DNA of 64,000 bases, taken from positions 124,001 to 188,000 of the forward strand of contig JACGCK010000044.1 of the NCBI GenBank assembly GCA_014925825.1, given 5' to 3'. Under the pieces are notes generated by a model. It had not been told where the DNA came from and did not search any database. It was given only the letters and a program-made list of their open reading frames with translations. The translations under genes were made by a program, and so were the position numbers. Origin of the DNA: Pholiota molesta. Lineage: Eukaryota > Basidiomycota > Agaricomycetes > Agaricales > Strophariaceae. Below are positions 1-12,886 of this stretch, piece after piece (the stretch's first letter is position 1; each line of letters begins with the position of its first letter).

Positions 1-2318
1 TAATGGTAGTACCTGGGGTATCATTCGGCAGTTCCACTTCCCCTTCCTTGAGACCCTTTCCGAGATGTGACTCAATGAACACGAGTTCGTCGTTTTCGGG
101 CAAGATGATGGGTATATCTGCGGGGTATGAATCGCATTAGTAAAGAGGGCAACTTCCTTTATGGAATTCCTAACCAAGTTTCGCTGGGACCCAATTGACA
201 AGTTGGAATTTTTTGGCGTGCACAACCAGCACCTCGGGGAGAGACGCGAATTTTGTTCCCCTAGATTCCTACATTAGCTAGCGAGCGGTAAAACAGTAAA
301 AACACCATACTTTATGGCCTGCACTTTGGTAGCACAGGACGGGCAAGCATATTCGAGGGCCTCGCTCCCCAGCAGGGTATCGATGCAGTCGGTCAATTGC
401 ACATCGTGATAGATCGTCTTGCCATCTGCATCTTTTCCTTTCTCATTCGCTGGCACTGTAACAGACACGACGTCCGTGGTATCAGTCCGATATCGCACTT
501 TTTTGCACGAGGTGCATTGCAAGCGCTGTTCCGTCCCGAACGAAAACACTGTAGTAGGGTCTAAAGGCAAGGTTAATGAGTTGACCAAATATTTGCAAGA
601 AACGTTACAGACCTTGTTCACTCCTATCTTTGTATTTCTGTCCATCCCGTCTCAAAGTTGTAATCAAATGCGTGAAAAACTCTTCCGCATCTTGTTGCCT
701 CATCGTCGCGAATTCCTCGTGTCCTTTTCCGACAAGCGCCTTGAAGGTTGTCGGTTTCACCCCCGTTTGAAACACGGGTGTTGGGGAAGGATGTTGTAAC
801 GTGTCTTCTTGGGCGACATTTACCTCGGCAGAGTGTGCGGGATGCGAGTACCGCCCACTCAAAAGCCCGTCTGCAATTTTGCGCATCTGACACTCAAGGC
901 AATCCGCGGGCATAGATACAGGACATGACCCAGCATGGCGGGGAACACCTTCGGGTTCGAAGTACCGGTCTTGGAACTTTGGAAGGGAGAATAGCGTCTG
1001 CAAGACGGAAGCCATGTAGCAGCTGTTTCCAAGGTTCGCGAGACCGGTCAATCCTGGGCCGAAAACGGGTTCGAGTGCTTTCCCATCGTCGCCTGTGAGC
1101 GAGAAGTCATATTTGAGATTTTGTTCGATTTGCTGTTTGGCGGGTAAGTCGGGGTTATGCATGCGCATATGTGTCACGTACAAGCTCAGTCATACTCTTC
1201 TCTGTCTTGGTGAGAGTCTGCACGTTGATTCCAAACGTCGCTAGGTGGGTTGCAAGATCGGGATCCACTTTCGCATCATTGCAGAGGTAGCAATATACGT
1301 CTGATCGAGTTAATACACGCAGCATACGAATAGGGAGCTCCTTACCTGCACCGCCCTCAGGAGTTATAGTCCCAAGTTTTACGCTCACTGGGTGTCCTGT
1401 TTCTTCAAAATGCCGTAAGCCATGTCCGTTTCCGCCGAGCCCTCCAAATTGCTGTCTTCCACAACCCAGAGAGCCACATGTGAGGCATAGCCACAGATTT
1501 TCTTTGAGATCGCAAGCCTTGCAAGTTGCGAGACCTGAAAATCGTCAGATACATCTGACTTTGGGTCAAGAATTACAAACGCACACACCTGACGCCGCTA
1601 TATGACCAGTGTCGTATTGCTCGATGGTAAGAGTGTGTTCGCAAGGCGTAATCTCCTCTTCCCAAGCTTTCACCTCAGACTGACGCGCAGAGGACATGGA
1701 CTGCATGACACCATCAACGAGCGATTTGATCTGACCTCGACATCAGCAATCGATCAATAACATGAGAGAGTCTCCTCACTTTTGGATTCTTCAATGCATC
1801 GGGAACTTCAAGTCCTTTATAGGGATCACAAATCCAACACTTTGGGGTGGTTATGTGCTCGTACTTGTCTTCCTCGCGTTCCTCACGGATCGCCAGCTTG
1901 GTCATTTTAGCCGGTGGTTCGTCAGATTCTGCCTGCATATGCATCGTTACATGACTATATCGAAGGTGGAGAATAATTACCCACCCGATGTGGCGAGCTT
2001 CGCGGCTTTGGCCTCCTCTTGACATTGAGCGTGAATGGGTGGCCCAGTCGCTGAGAATGGGTACGCGCATGATGTCTTTCATGGTCCAAGCATCCGCCAT
2101 TGAAGCAAGAGAGGCAGACATCGATTCCATCTGCGGAATCCTGTAACAACCAAACAGATCAGCTCTAAAATTCAACTAAAATCTCTTGAAAATCGCTCAA
2201 AGTTGCGATAATCACTTGCCTGATTGTCAAAGCACTGTGTGCATTCTTCTCTGTGCACACTTTGAGATAGTCTCGGTGGTTGTAGAGCTGCTAATTGTTC
2301 AAGATGCGGGCACGACAT
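1..2318 (-). CDS. Ubiquitin carboxyl-terminal hydrolase, UBP14/USP5 type (3' end outside window)
   Basis: A cysteine protease that disassembles unanchored polyubiquitin chains in cytosol and nucleus. The ATG is at 2318-2316 (protein begins MSCPHLEQLAAL). A first zinc-finger-UBP-like module lies around 2300-1980 (SVHREECTQCFDNQ, then VCLSCFNGGCLDHERHH). A second, canonical one lies around 1540-1200 (ATCKACDLKENLWLCLTCG, then HFEETGHPVSVKLGT). The catalytic Cys box is near 1050-1010 (GLANLGNSCYMASVLQTLF), followed by QQDAEEFFTHL and a zinc-ribbon-like CTSCKKVRYRTD near 520. The two N-terminal ZnF-UBP modules before the USP core are typical of USP5/UBP14. Several short introns interrupt the gene; joined frames are open throughout. 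The catalytic His region and the C-terminus, including the UBA domains expected from family knowledge, lie beyond base 1. It is divergent from SSZ1 with about 375 bp between the start codons. Confidence 0.93.
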
Positions 2319-2693
2319 GGTGGTTGGGAAGGAAGTGATTAGATACGCGTCTGGCGCTGAACCGCGCGATGACTTGATACGGGGTCACGTGAATGCCAGG
2401 GAATGGTCATGAAATTGTTTTGAACATTGCGATGATACAGTTCGTTGAGCTATAAGTTACGACCTAAATTCAAGTGACTATATACAATATGATGGTCCTA
2501 TAAACTCGTCGTAGACCTATATTACTACCATTATCGAGATTGCGACAAAACGGGAGGGTGGATTGTCGGCATTTGCCGTGATTACATACACGTGATGAAA
2601 GATTTTCTGCATTTGCAACGTTCGTCTTGACTCTTGAGCTTGACCTGTAAATTTCTGTTTCTTGCCGTCATCTTGTCCTTTTTTTCTGCTCCA

Positions 2694-4755
2694 ATGTCTT
2701 CAAAATCCTCCCAGAACGGGACTGCAGAAGCTCCTATAGAAATTACGACGCTTCCACCTGTTGTCGGCATAAATTTTGGAAATTCATATGCTTCGATAGC
2801 CGTCTTTACGAAGGTTAGTCAAGAAGGAAGCAAATGGCAAGAACACGAGCTAATACATTGTATAGGAAGGTCTCGCAGAGTGCATTGCTAACGAAGATGG
2901 AGAGCGTCAGATTGCCTGCGCAATTGCATTCCAAGGAGAGGAAATGGTGCGTCTGAAATCGATCAGTAGCCAAAAAGATTACTGATTAAACGATAACAGT
3001 ATATCGGAAACCAGGCCAAGCAGCAGCTCGTCAAAAACGCCCAAAACTCGATAGTTGGATTTCGCAATTTACTGGGCAAAAAGTACGTTCGCTAGCATTG
3101 CTAATTAGACAATGTTAACATCTGTAAAGATTCTCTGAGATCCCTCAAACGGAAAACACCACATCTGCACGTGTAATTCAACACCCAGAACTCCCTGACA
3201 CCGCTGCATACAAGGTTCAGGTCCTTCAACCATCGCCAGCACCTCTCAGCAACACCACCTCCGCATATACCACCCCCGCTGCCTCGCACGCCCCTACCCC
3301 CGCTCCGAGCCCATTCTCGTGGACCGCATCCTGACCGTGTCAGAGGTTGCCACCATCTTTCTCAAATCGCTCGTGAAATCCGCTGAGGATTTCCTTGGCA
3401 AACAAATCAAGGGCGCCGTCATCACCGTCCCCCCTACATTCACTGAAGAACAAAAAGTTGCACTCGAAAAAGCTGCACAGGACGCTGGTGTCACAGTACT
3501 ACAACTCATCGACGAGGCCGGCGCTGCCGCTGCAACGACCACTACTGCTCTTTGGAGTGGCGACAGCCTTCACCCTGACAGGACCCAGCTTCTTGTTGAT
3601 TTCGGCTCGTCTGCCGTCTCCTTGTCCCTCCTTTCCGTCCGCGAAGGCCTTACCTACGTCCTTGCTGCATCGGACACCTCCGCTGTTGGTGCCAACCAGA
3701 TTGACGACAAACTCATCAAATTTTTCGCCGCTGATTTCACTAAAAAGACCAAAGTCCCTTTGACCGTGTGCCCTGCCCCCTCCCCCGCCGATCAACGCGC
3801 AGAGGCCAAGCTCCGTCTCGCCATCGAGCACACCAAACGCACTATCAGCGCCTCGCCCGGTGCTGCGACCTGCTCCGTCGAGTCCTTGAAGGATGGCATG
3901 GACTACACCGGTAGCATCAACCGCATGCGATTCGACATGCTTGCCTCGCCCGTCTATGCCTCCGTCGCAGCTGAGATCACCGCCCTCCTCGCCTCGGCCG
4001 CCGTTGACCCCCATGACGTCGACGAGGTCGTATACGTTGGCGGTACCGGCTGCCTGCCTGGACTCGACAACCGTCTCTGCCTCGAGGTCGGCCTCCGTGA
4101 GGACGTCGAGACCCCCTTCGCCCGTGGCACCATCGTGGGCGGCGGTATTGGTGACCCCACGACCATCTTGGCCCGCGGCTGCGCTACGCAGGCTGCGCTC
4201 ATCGACTCGATCCAGGAGGAGGAAATCCGCGCTGCATTCGAGCGCGGACACAAGGCGCGCGAGGTGAAGGCGACGACCAAGACCCTCGGAGTGCTCTTCC
4301 CTAATTCGCTGGAGGAGAACAAGGAGGTGGGCGGTACCTGGATCCCAGTGGTGCAGAAGGAGACCGCGCTGCCGGTGCGCAGGATCGTGTCATTCGATGT
4401 GGAGGTGACGGAGGCATCCAAGCGCATTGCATTCGAGGTGTGGGAGGTGAAGGAGGGCATCCGTGTGGAGAAAGTTGTCCCACCAAGCCAGCCGTCTTCC
4501 GATGATGAAGAGGACGAGGAACCTGAGGAGACCGAGGTCAAGCACAGGACATTGACCAAGGAGGTTCTACTCGGCGCCATCGATACGGAAGCCAAACTCG
4601 CTATCCAGACGAAGGGTAAGGGCAAGGATGTTGGCAAGTGGTTCACGAGAGTGGAAGTGCAATTCATCGTGAGCCTCGAAGGTGCTCTTGATGTTGAGCT
4701 TAGGGAGGTAGGCCCCGATGGTGCTGTCGAGAGGTTCCAAGTACCTGCTTTGTAG
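2694..4755 (+). CDS. SSZ1: Ribosome-associated Hsp70-like chaperone SSZ1 (apparent 1-nt frameshift)
   Basis: An atypical Hsp70 that, with the J-protein zuotin, forms the ribosome-associated complex assisting nascent chains in the cytosol. The ATG is at 2694. Exons are 2694-2813, 2866-2946, about 3000-3080 and from about 3130 to the stop at 4753-4755. The nucleotide-binding domain starts with VGINFGNSYASIAVF and continues with DEDGERQ-like and YIGNQAKQQLVKNA segments, FLKSLVKSAEDFLG, AVITVPPTFTEEQ and EVVYVGGTGCLPGLDNRL. The substrate-binding part is short and Hsp70-like, as in SSZ1. Reading frame changes between the segment ending near 3295 (SHAPTP) and the one starting near 3300 (PRSEPILVDRILTVSEV). 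One extra C in the CCCCC run at 3297-3301 restores a family-like sequence. A 35-nt intron at 3215-3249 would also restore frame but gives an unconvincing peptide. Confidence 0.9.
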
Positions 4756-4969
4756 AGTTGCTGCATTTTTCTCGTCTTTTGAATAGATGGTTTTTTTTCA
4801 TCAGGACTTCCATGTATCTTTTTGTCATCTATGATCTCGGGATTCTCGGCGTAGATTTATTGCCCTCAAAAGCTGATATGTTGCTTGCACGTTTTTGCAA
4901 AGCTTAGCCCCTACAAATAAATGGTCTAGAAACAATATTCCTTCTTGATTTCCTGCACCTACTTCTGGA

Positions 4970-4977
4970 GAGAAATC
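4970..4977. repeat. Left 8-bp target-site duplication of the KDZ element
   Basis: GAGAAATC directly abuts the left inverted terminus. The same octamer sits directly outside the right terminus at 29080-29087. An 8-bp duplication is what is known for Zisupton/KDZ-type elements. Confidence 0.75.
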
Positions 4978-5037
4978 CAAAGCTTAGACACTAGAAATAT
5001 TTTGTACATTTTCTTATGTGTACCTTTATGTGTACTG
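4978..5037 (+). repeat. Left terminal inverted repeat of the KDZ element
   Basis: It matches the reverse complement of 29020-29079. The best block is the shared CACTAGAAATATTTTGTACA with a TATGTGTACT tail. Extra GTGTACT copies follow to 5047 and may be transposase-binding subterminal repeats. Confidence 0.8.
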
Positions 5038-5047
5038 ATTTGTGTAC

Positions 5048-5960
5048 TCACTGCTGCGGTGTGCATCTTTTCAAACGTGGAAAAATCTTTCGACGTTTTG
5101 TGACATTTGTATGATACATTTATTAGATAGGAAAATGCATGTAAAAAGTGAGATTTTTGGCCCCGGAATAGAGCCGAAATATGTCAAGTTATCCAAAAAT
5201 TCTTTAACAAGACAATTGAGAGATCTTCCATCACTTTCTCCCAAAGGAAAAGAAACAATAAAGGTGACATTCAAGAAGACTTTACCAAAATGGGAAAATT
5301 GTTTATTTTTGGACTAGGCAAATAATAGGGAAATGTCACGTACAACAGACCTTTTTGTGTCTGGTTATTGTCAGATTTGACAATAGATTTAACAATATAG
5401 GATATCTATTTTTTAAAGGTGACATTTTGGCGAAAAGAAAATCTCAAGTATTGAAGTAAAATATTTCTGATTGTTGAATTACAAGTTCCTTCTATTCATT
5501 TTCCATTGTTACAATAAAACAGAAAACAATTCATTCGCCCATTTGAAAAACTGATCGCGAGATCAGTACGCCGCTCATCCCGTCGCTCAGCTCCTCGCTC
5601 ACCGAGTCGCTGATGTCGACGTCCGCAAATATCGCTCAATGCTTAAGCGTGGAAATAATTCACGTGACCTGACGCAACTGAAGTTCGCGTCTCGCTGCTC
5701 GCGTACCAAGTTCCACTGTCGTCGATGTGCCCTGGGTCGCCTAGGCATATTGGACGACGCATATCCACTTCCTTCCACCATCAATGTGCCTTGGGTCTCC
5801 TAGGCATATCTCTAATACCTCTTAGCGTGTTCGACCCTAATACGGATCCGCCGCCGCGGCAAATAACAATAGCATACGACGTGTCGACGACGACAACGAC
5901 AACAATAACTGCACGTATGACACACCACTGCACTCCTGGTTTCTGCGCGCACCTTCGGTA
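5048..5960 (+). repeat. Left arm of a large internal inverted repeat (about 0.9 kb)
   Basis: Sequence from 5048 to about 5960 reappears inverted at about 18835-19697. Shared marks, in order, are CTGCTGCGGTGTG, a 75-90 residue AT-rich open stretch (translated FGPGIEP..YVKL), the block CTGATCGCGAGATCAGTACG, two direct copies of a segment ending TCGCCTAGGCATAT, and a GACGAC-rich tract. Identity is roughly 80-90 percent by eye. The open stretch (5042-5317) is conserved in both arms but looks like subterminal transposon sequence rather than a gene. Confidence 0.85.
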
Positions 5961-8690
5961 TTCCGTTTGAAGATATTGAACAAGAGCTTCATAGCTCGTC
6001 GCCGGAACTGTTCTCGCTCATAAGATGGCCCTTCATATCAATGATGTCCGCAGCCGTGAAGGCCAGCCAGCGCAGGACACTCTTGTGGCACTCAAGCTTC
6101 TCGAGCTGGAGTATGTCGTGCGCCGCAATTGGAGCAGTAGTGACGCACAAATATCCTGCCGCCCGCTAGACAACATCGCACGTCAGTACAGGGCCAGAGG
6201 GATGGGCAACGAAGCAGGACATACAATGTGGAGGGCAGTGGGTTCGACTTACAGTCGTGCACGATCACCCACCACAACGATCCCGCCTCCTACACCCCAT
6301 CTACACCCATTCCCAACCGCGCATGCTCGGCGATACGACTCGCCTCCCACCGCCTGTTACCTGCGCCACCACGACTCGATTCCGCCCAAGTCCAGTTCCT
6401 GCCCAGATCCGGGGCCTGCCATCGCCGACGATGCCCCGCGAAGCGCCAAGGGCGACGACGGTACATCCTCCAGACATAGTGTACGAGAGTTACTGGCAGA
6501 CGACATCAACGTGAGTGGGTGGCTTTTCATGGTTCGGCATCGATGCTTACATCTGCGCTACAGCGAGAAACACCTCGTCACCCATCCCCCTCGCATTTCG
6601 ACGTCGTTCCCATCGTCCAAACCCTTCGACCGCCCGTGATACGATTCGCAAGGCCATTACAGCCGACAACACCATCAGCGACGGCGCATTTCCACTGCTG
6701 CTACACCGCCGTTCGCCCTCGCCTTCGACATGCTACGGACACAGCAACTCAGGCGACGTCGGATGGGATGGACAGAATGGGACATACGAGGCGGGAGGCA
6801 GCGGGCTCGCAACACCGCGAGGCTTGCGTATACGGTACGTCTCAGCTCGCTGCGACAGCATGTAGGAAACACTCGCTGACGATGGGGGCGGTTAGCATTT
6901 GTATGGCAGGGTACGAATATTGTTTTACAGCTTACCACCCCCGGACGCCTGCCCCCCACCCGATGCCGCGCTCTTTGATGCCCTCGGAGTCGCCTCATCG
7001 GCCGCCGACGAGCAGCCGCCTTCTCTCGGAGCCCCATCCTCGTGCGTCGTTCGTCCCGGATGGGCGTGCCCTTGAAGATCGTGTCAGTGGAAGTCGGTGG
7101 TGCGGATCCGTTGGATCGCAGTAGGGCACGACATGCCCAGGCTGGATTGCTGCCATTGCACATGACGATGGCGATCGGGTGTGGATGGGCTGCGAAGGCG
7201 ATGACGGGGCAGACGGAGGATGAGCAAGAATGCAGAGGACGCCGCCATCACCTTGTCGACAACTCGCCGACAGGCGGATGCCGTCCTCTTCAACCCCGCC
7301 ATTGTACTGCGCAGCAACGCCGCCTATCCCATATTTTCAGCGCACAGCGGCGCCACGAGCTGGGACGCAGAGGACACCGACATCGCCATGCGGGCAACTC
7401 ACCGACGCTCCTCGATGCCGTCGAGCTTCAGCATAACGAGCGCGAGACCCGCACCTCGCCATTGTCGAGCGTCAGTGCAACAAGCTTAAGCCCGACATGC
7501 CCATCGAGGACTTGGCGCTGACGAATGAGCGCCAACTCAGCCCTACCCGCAGCCGGCTCTCAGCCCCGCATGCACCAGATGACGATATAAGATGATGATT
7601 CGACGGCACACGACGGGCAATGACGACGACGCAGCAATGCTGGGCGATGACGCAATGACGGGCGATGACTACGATGCACGGCGGGTGATAAGCAAGGACG
7701 GGCTGACATACGACGGTGCAAGGCTCGTAAACGATGACGGCGGACACAACATCTCGGAAGAACGAACGATGGACGGACGGACGACGTCGCACTTAGCACT
7801 ACGGAGGAATGATGATGATGGCGAATGCCATCGTCGTCACTGGCACGCCTATCATGGTAAGCAGATACTCCGCTCCTCCTGCTCCTCGCTGATCGCAAAC
7901 CACAGCCGCAGATCGACGTTCGAACACCTCTGTTCGTTGATCTGCAGTGATTCTGCACCTTACAAGTACCTTTCCCCTGCCAACACCATCTTGATTCTTG
8001 GTCAGTCCCTGCGCTGCCTCTCCCCATTCCCCTGCAATGAACGAGCCCAGGCGACAGCGCCAGTGGTCAACACAATACGACGGGCTCTGCATTCAGAGCC
8101 GCGCACAACAATGATCATGGCGTGTACTGCATTATCAAGCAACGAGGTGAGTAGCTACCCTGCCTGCCTTTGCCCGCCTGACCGCACATTGCAGCTCAAA
8201 ACCAACGAACAACCCCTGTTCGTTGGTTTGCGAGCCTATGGCAGCCCCCCTTCATTCATACTGCCAGCATCCTCTACGCCACACTGGCTATACCCGTCTT
8301 CGCTGGCTTGTGCGCCGCCCTGCGAACCACTCAGACCCTCGCCCTCCCTCGAGACGAATGAGGATCATCTGCCCCCATCCCTTTGCCAACGACGCGTCGA
8401 CGTGGATGGATGATGCTGCGGATGGTGGACGACAACACGGTGACAACCGACAACGACGCGGCGACAACGAGCGTTGACGCGGCAACAGATGGCGCTCACT
8501 GTGGATGACAGAATGCATCTGAGCGCACCGATGGCGGCTAAGTTATGACGCTGACAGTAGGTGCATTCGATGATGCAGGGTGGTCGTTTGCATACACAAC
8601 GAGTGCCGCAATTGCAGCCTCTGCGGTATGCAGACGCCTGAGGGTCCTTACCCGCTAGTAGGCTACCCAAACCCACTAAATCCTGTACCC
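5961..8690. repeat. GC-rich non-coding repeat block R1
   Basis: No convincing gene: open frames occur on several strands at once with repetitive, low-complexity translations. Part of it (about 6760-6870 and 6920-7130) recurs in diverged form at 13690-14060, 14290-14500 and 24920-25020. It contains hairpins, for example AAACCAACGAACA (8199-8211) pairing perfectly with 8217-8229, and an imperfect one at about 7905-7945. GACGAC-type short repeats are common at 7590-7840. Confidence 0.6.
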
Positions 8691-9176
8691 TTATGCACGG
8701 GTGGCAGGTTTGGAGAGTAAGGGCTGGGGTCTGGCCTCCGAGGCCCAGGAGTTACCCGTGCCATACACCAGCCCGGTCCACTGGTGATAATGGTTAATTA
8801 CACTTCAATTATCAGCCATTTAATGACCGGCTGCTTTACGAAAAAAAAGGATACTTATTATATTACAATCAAATTGAATACTTGAAATCTGGATCTACAG
8901 TGCCCATCATCACTTCGCATACCCTGATTTGGCAGTAAACAGACCAAAACACTTCGACGACGAACCACAAATTCCACCGAAAATATCTTCTCCTGAAAAC
9001 ACCTCTAATAGACTTAGATAGATGGTAGCTACCCATGGTGTGCTTTTTAGATCAATCGGACAACTTTTTGTTTTGGATGGCCGAAAAAGTGACGCTAACC
9101 CTAATTACGTAAGGATTAGGGTTAGGAATTAACCTAATTGGGATACATTGATCGGCAATCAGCCATGCCACGCCCG
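8691..9176. other. Spacer with telomere-like palindrome next to the DDE transposase
   Basis: No gene seen. CTAACCCTAAT at 9095-9105 pairs perfectly with ATTAGGGTTAG at 9115-9125. The preceding AAAAAGTGACGC at about 9085 recurs at about 12725 on the other side of the transposase gene, in the same orientation. Confidence 0.5.
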
Positions 9177-12100
9177 CTATCCCGTCGCCCCGCGCTGCAG
9201 TATGTTAATATCCATCATAATGCTGGCTGGAATGCGTCGATGAGAGGAGTACTTCTTCACAGCATAGGCAGCCTGCTTGATATTGAGCCCTCTCCTAGAA
9301 GAAAAACAACGAAATGAGAACAGAATATAAAAAATAAGATATTTTACTGACCTATAAGCATCCATGTACCTGTAGCAATGGCGGAAATAGCGCTGAATAT
9401 TTGAGATTGAGACATTGTCAAGGCACTCTGGCACAAGTCGCTTTGCTGTGGCAAATGTCTCATCTGCATGCTCACGGAAACCTGCAAAGCAAAGGTTAGA
9501 AATGTCTGCAGTCTGCAGATAACTTAAAATGATAGAAAGGTTACTTACGTTGCTTGGTTTGGCCCCAAACCATCTCAATCGGATTAAGCTCACAATGGAA
9601 CTTGGGAAGGAAAATGCACTTGTGCCCCGCAGCTTCGATTACAAGCTGCAGAAGTGGCTTCTCATCACGGAAGTCCTGCTCCAAAGATAGAACACGCTGC
9701 ATGCAGCAATCCGTTGCACGTCCCAAATCCTCACCATCGAGCTCAGATATTCCACGGCTGTTAAGCGCAGCCTCAACATCTCCCTCGATCTCATCCGCTT
9801 TCGATTTTGCAAGCTTGAGTGCAGCATCCCGAGCAGCCTCACTCTTCTTGCAATCTGAGCAAATTCCCACCAACCTTGAACCATGCTTTTGCTCAAGTGC
9901 AGCGAGCAGTCCGCGCTCTGCAAGAACACGTTCCATACCTTTCTGTTTTCCCGCAAGTGATTCGCCATTTTTATCAGTACCTGCATAGTCTGCTGGAAAC
10001 ACCATTGATTGTGGCTGATTTGTCGATGGAATAATGGTGTTCCGCATAAACGGCTGTTTTCCACCTGGCCCGCGATTCATACGGTGAGCAAGCAAAGCGT
10101 CAGCTGGATATGCTTCATGAGCTGACGAACAGTGGAATATAAAGACTGCGATGCCGTTTGGGTACTTCACGTTGAATATTTCGATTGCATCCTTCGTCTA
10201 CATTGTACAATGCAGATATTAGGAATTGATACGATATATGCTGAATTAAACCATACCTGAGCAATAAGTTGTGGCATATCCCACCAAGGATCATGATTAG
10301 CACCCGGATAAATAATGCGACGGGCGTCAAAACTTGGAATTCGATATTTATCAGATTCCACACGTGGCCATTCACTCTCCTGTTCAGCGAATGTTCGCCC
10401 TTCCGTCATAGTTGATTTTCTCGTGTTCTTCTTCCTTGGGGCTTTCCTTGAGCCAGTACTCGGCATATCGGAAGATGTAGGGATGTCGGAGCGAGCTGGT
10501 AGTGGGCGTTTGGGAAGTTTCATCTGTGCTAAAATCTCTTCTTTAGTCAGACGAAGCCAGCCACAATGTTCAATGATAAAATCAGAGACATGAACAATGC
10601 GGCTGCGACTTTTGCTGCGAAGGTCTGGCTCGCCTTCACGCTGCCAGACGTAGTTAGCCAAATCATTGGCATGAATGCATGTCTCGTCATGGAAGATGGG
10701 ATAATGGATTTTCTGACTAGGCTGAAGCTCGGGCTCAATCTCCACCAGCTCTGGACCCTCATATGCATAGGCAAATCTGAGAACGGGACTTGATTAAGTA
10801 AAGAGTAATATAAATGAATAGCAAAATAAAAACGCACGGCAGGACCTGAGTGAACATGAAATTCACAAATTCATTCCGTGATGCGACAACATCTGAACGC
10901 TCATGCCCATCAACGTAGACTCCCTTCTGGATCCGACAGAGCTTGAATCCGACAGCCTTGAGCCATCGAACAGCTGTTGCTTCACTGATCGTGTCTTCGA
11001 TCTTGAGTTGTGGGAGCAAAAAATGGTTGACATATCGTTGCAGCTTCGCAGGGCGCATCTAATTTTTCCTTGAGTGATAGATATAAAAAGGATAAGAAAG
11101 TACGCACCCGGCCGTTGAATCCACCCTCCTCAAAGGTATGTGATCCTTTTGTCCAGTGCTGGACACCCGACGCGACACCGGGAATTAGAAGCAATGACTG
11201 ATGGTGAGCGCCTTTTCCCTGATGTTTCTCGGGAAGTGAGCCCGTCTCCAGTAGTGCATGGGCAGTCGAGCGAATTGTTTTCGCAAAGAAAGGACCTTTC
11301 CCAGCCCGTCCTGCTACGAAATGGCTTGCGTCTGTCAATGGGCGGATTTTTGCCAGTCGAATCTTGAGCCGTCCTTTGATACTTCTTGCAGCCTTTGGAA
11401 TCTGCCGCTTGAGATCGTCCTTCATGTTTGTGAGCTTCAGACGGAGGTCATTGTACTGGTCGAGGGATTCAAGGAGAATTAGAGTGCTCGCCGCAGTCGT
11501 GTCAGTAAGTACGGTCTTATGCTGTCGTAGCTTTTTGCGGTGAACTTCGATAACGCGTTTGAGTCGCTGATGCTGGACCATTACTGGTAACGGGGCGGCG
11601 GCGGCGATTGCATCGAGTGATGTCAGTGCGGGCTGGCTGGTACTTTCGTCTGGCATTGCAGGCTCAGGCTTCAGCATCCGGCGAGTCCATACCAACCTCA
11701 TTGTCCTCGACCACAACCAGCGATTCATCGTCCACCGTATCCACATGCCCTTCGTTGACAAAATCGGTCACTTCCTCAATCACCGCATTCAACGCGCGCA
11801 ACCGTTGATCAACCGCCGCATTCAGCTCATCCATCCGGACGTCAACCATCTCGTTCGCTTCATCCGCCGTTTCGTCACCGGCATCCATTATTTCATCGAC
11901 TGTGTCCGCCATCTCATCACTCGCCACTGCTGGCATATTCAATGAATCCATCGGTTCGTCAACATTTAGCGTGTCTGCTGCTTTGTCAACTGCCTTCGAC
12001 GACGACGACGACTGCTCAGGCTCCTTATCTGCATTGTGATCTTCTGAGTCCGATTCTTCCTCTTCTTCTTTGGAGGATTCAGCCAGTCTTATCTTCTTCA

Positions 12101-12600
12101 ACGAAGGGCCCGGCTGGAAGTTGATTATCATTAGAAAAAGATAAGTTAATGTACCTAAATATGAAGTAGCCTACAGTGAAAAATGTACTAATGCTTTTCT
12201 GATAGTTGGTAGCTCGGGCCTTCTTGGTATATCCCATCTTGTTTCTCAGCATGGTTGAACGAGAAGTCCCTGCTTGCGCGAGAAGCTTTCCTGGGCACTT
12301 TAAGTCCGCATCCATGTCAGTATGTCGCGTTCTCTTTCCCTATATCTTAATTAGGCTAATGTGATACCTGAAATAGGATTGACGCACCAGATTTCCAATT
12401 CCACCCTCTGTCGATGGAACCACGCTTTCCGACAGTGTGGAACCCACGCTGTCATCAACATATGTCGGATCCGTGGCAAGCGATGGGTCATGCGGGGTCG
12501 CTGGTACCAAAGCTGGGAGTATTTCCCCTCATTTGGTGGCTTCTCTTCTCTGTGCGGCACGAGCTTTGGCATTTTTGGGAGGCATTGTAGTAGGTAACCA
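9177..12600 (-). pseudogene. Tc1/mariner-like DDE transposase of the large Agaricomycete family, probably inactive
   Basis: Reading on the minus strand, the order is: a basic N-terminal part, an acidic stretch (EEEEESDSED), a helical region (HRKKLRQHKTVLTD), SIKGRLKIRLAKIRPLTDA, an HTH-like part (ATAVRWLKAVGFKLCRIQKG, then GVYVDGHERSDVV), FHDETCIHANDLA, and a DDE core ending FHCELNPIEMVWGQTK. A C-terminal part follows (FRHCYRYMDAYR, then VKKYSSHRR) with a stop at 9177-9179. The first acidic residue (HDETCIHAND) and the last (LNPIE) are visible. The usual second Asp, FD.SSAH in relatives from memory, is His here (IFHCSSAH). The putative first exon (12595-12535, starting MPPKNAKARAAQRREATK) hits an in-frame TGA, and the frame changes near 11665. 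Introns separate most blocks. Without a working second Asp this copy should not transpose. Confidence 0.8.
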
Positions 12601-12886
12601 CGGATTTGAGCCGCCAGCAGGCTTACATTGAAAAATCGCGAACATATCAATTCTCATTATTGCTCAAACTCCATTTAGTTGATTTCCCATTTGTCTGTAG
12701 CAAAAAAAAAACTTCTCCATGCCCAAAAAAGTGACGCACCGTGGGAATAACGAGAAAAACTACGTAAATCGCATTCTTTTCATGGGTTTCCTTCCTAATT
12801 AAATCAGACAAATCGCACATAAATTTTTATTGCCCTCAAACAGAGGTGACGGAGAAGTGCCGTTGGGCACTGTAAGATTATTGCAT
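12601..12886. other. AT-rich spacer downstream of inverted-repeat element and transposase
   Basis: No gene is visible. It holds an A9-10 run at about 12702 and AAAAAAGTGACGC at about 12725, matching the motif at 9085. Confidence 0.4.

Noticed and set aside
3215..3249. 35-nt intron that would repair the SSZ1 frame
   Set aside because: Shorter than other introns here and it replaces a family-like Pro-rich linker with an unconvincing peptide; a single missing C explains the break better.
3499..4251. Minus-strand frames of 250-270 residues opposite SSZ1
   Set aside because: Shadows of the SSZ1 coding frame; no domain and no splice or start context.
5042..5317. Conserved 91-residue frame also found at 19353-19754
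   Set aside because: It is conserved because it lies in the duplicated transposon end; there is no start context or recognised domain, so it is treated as subterminal DNA.
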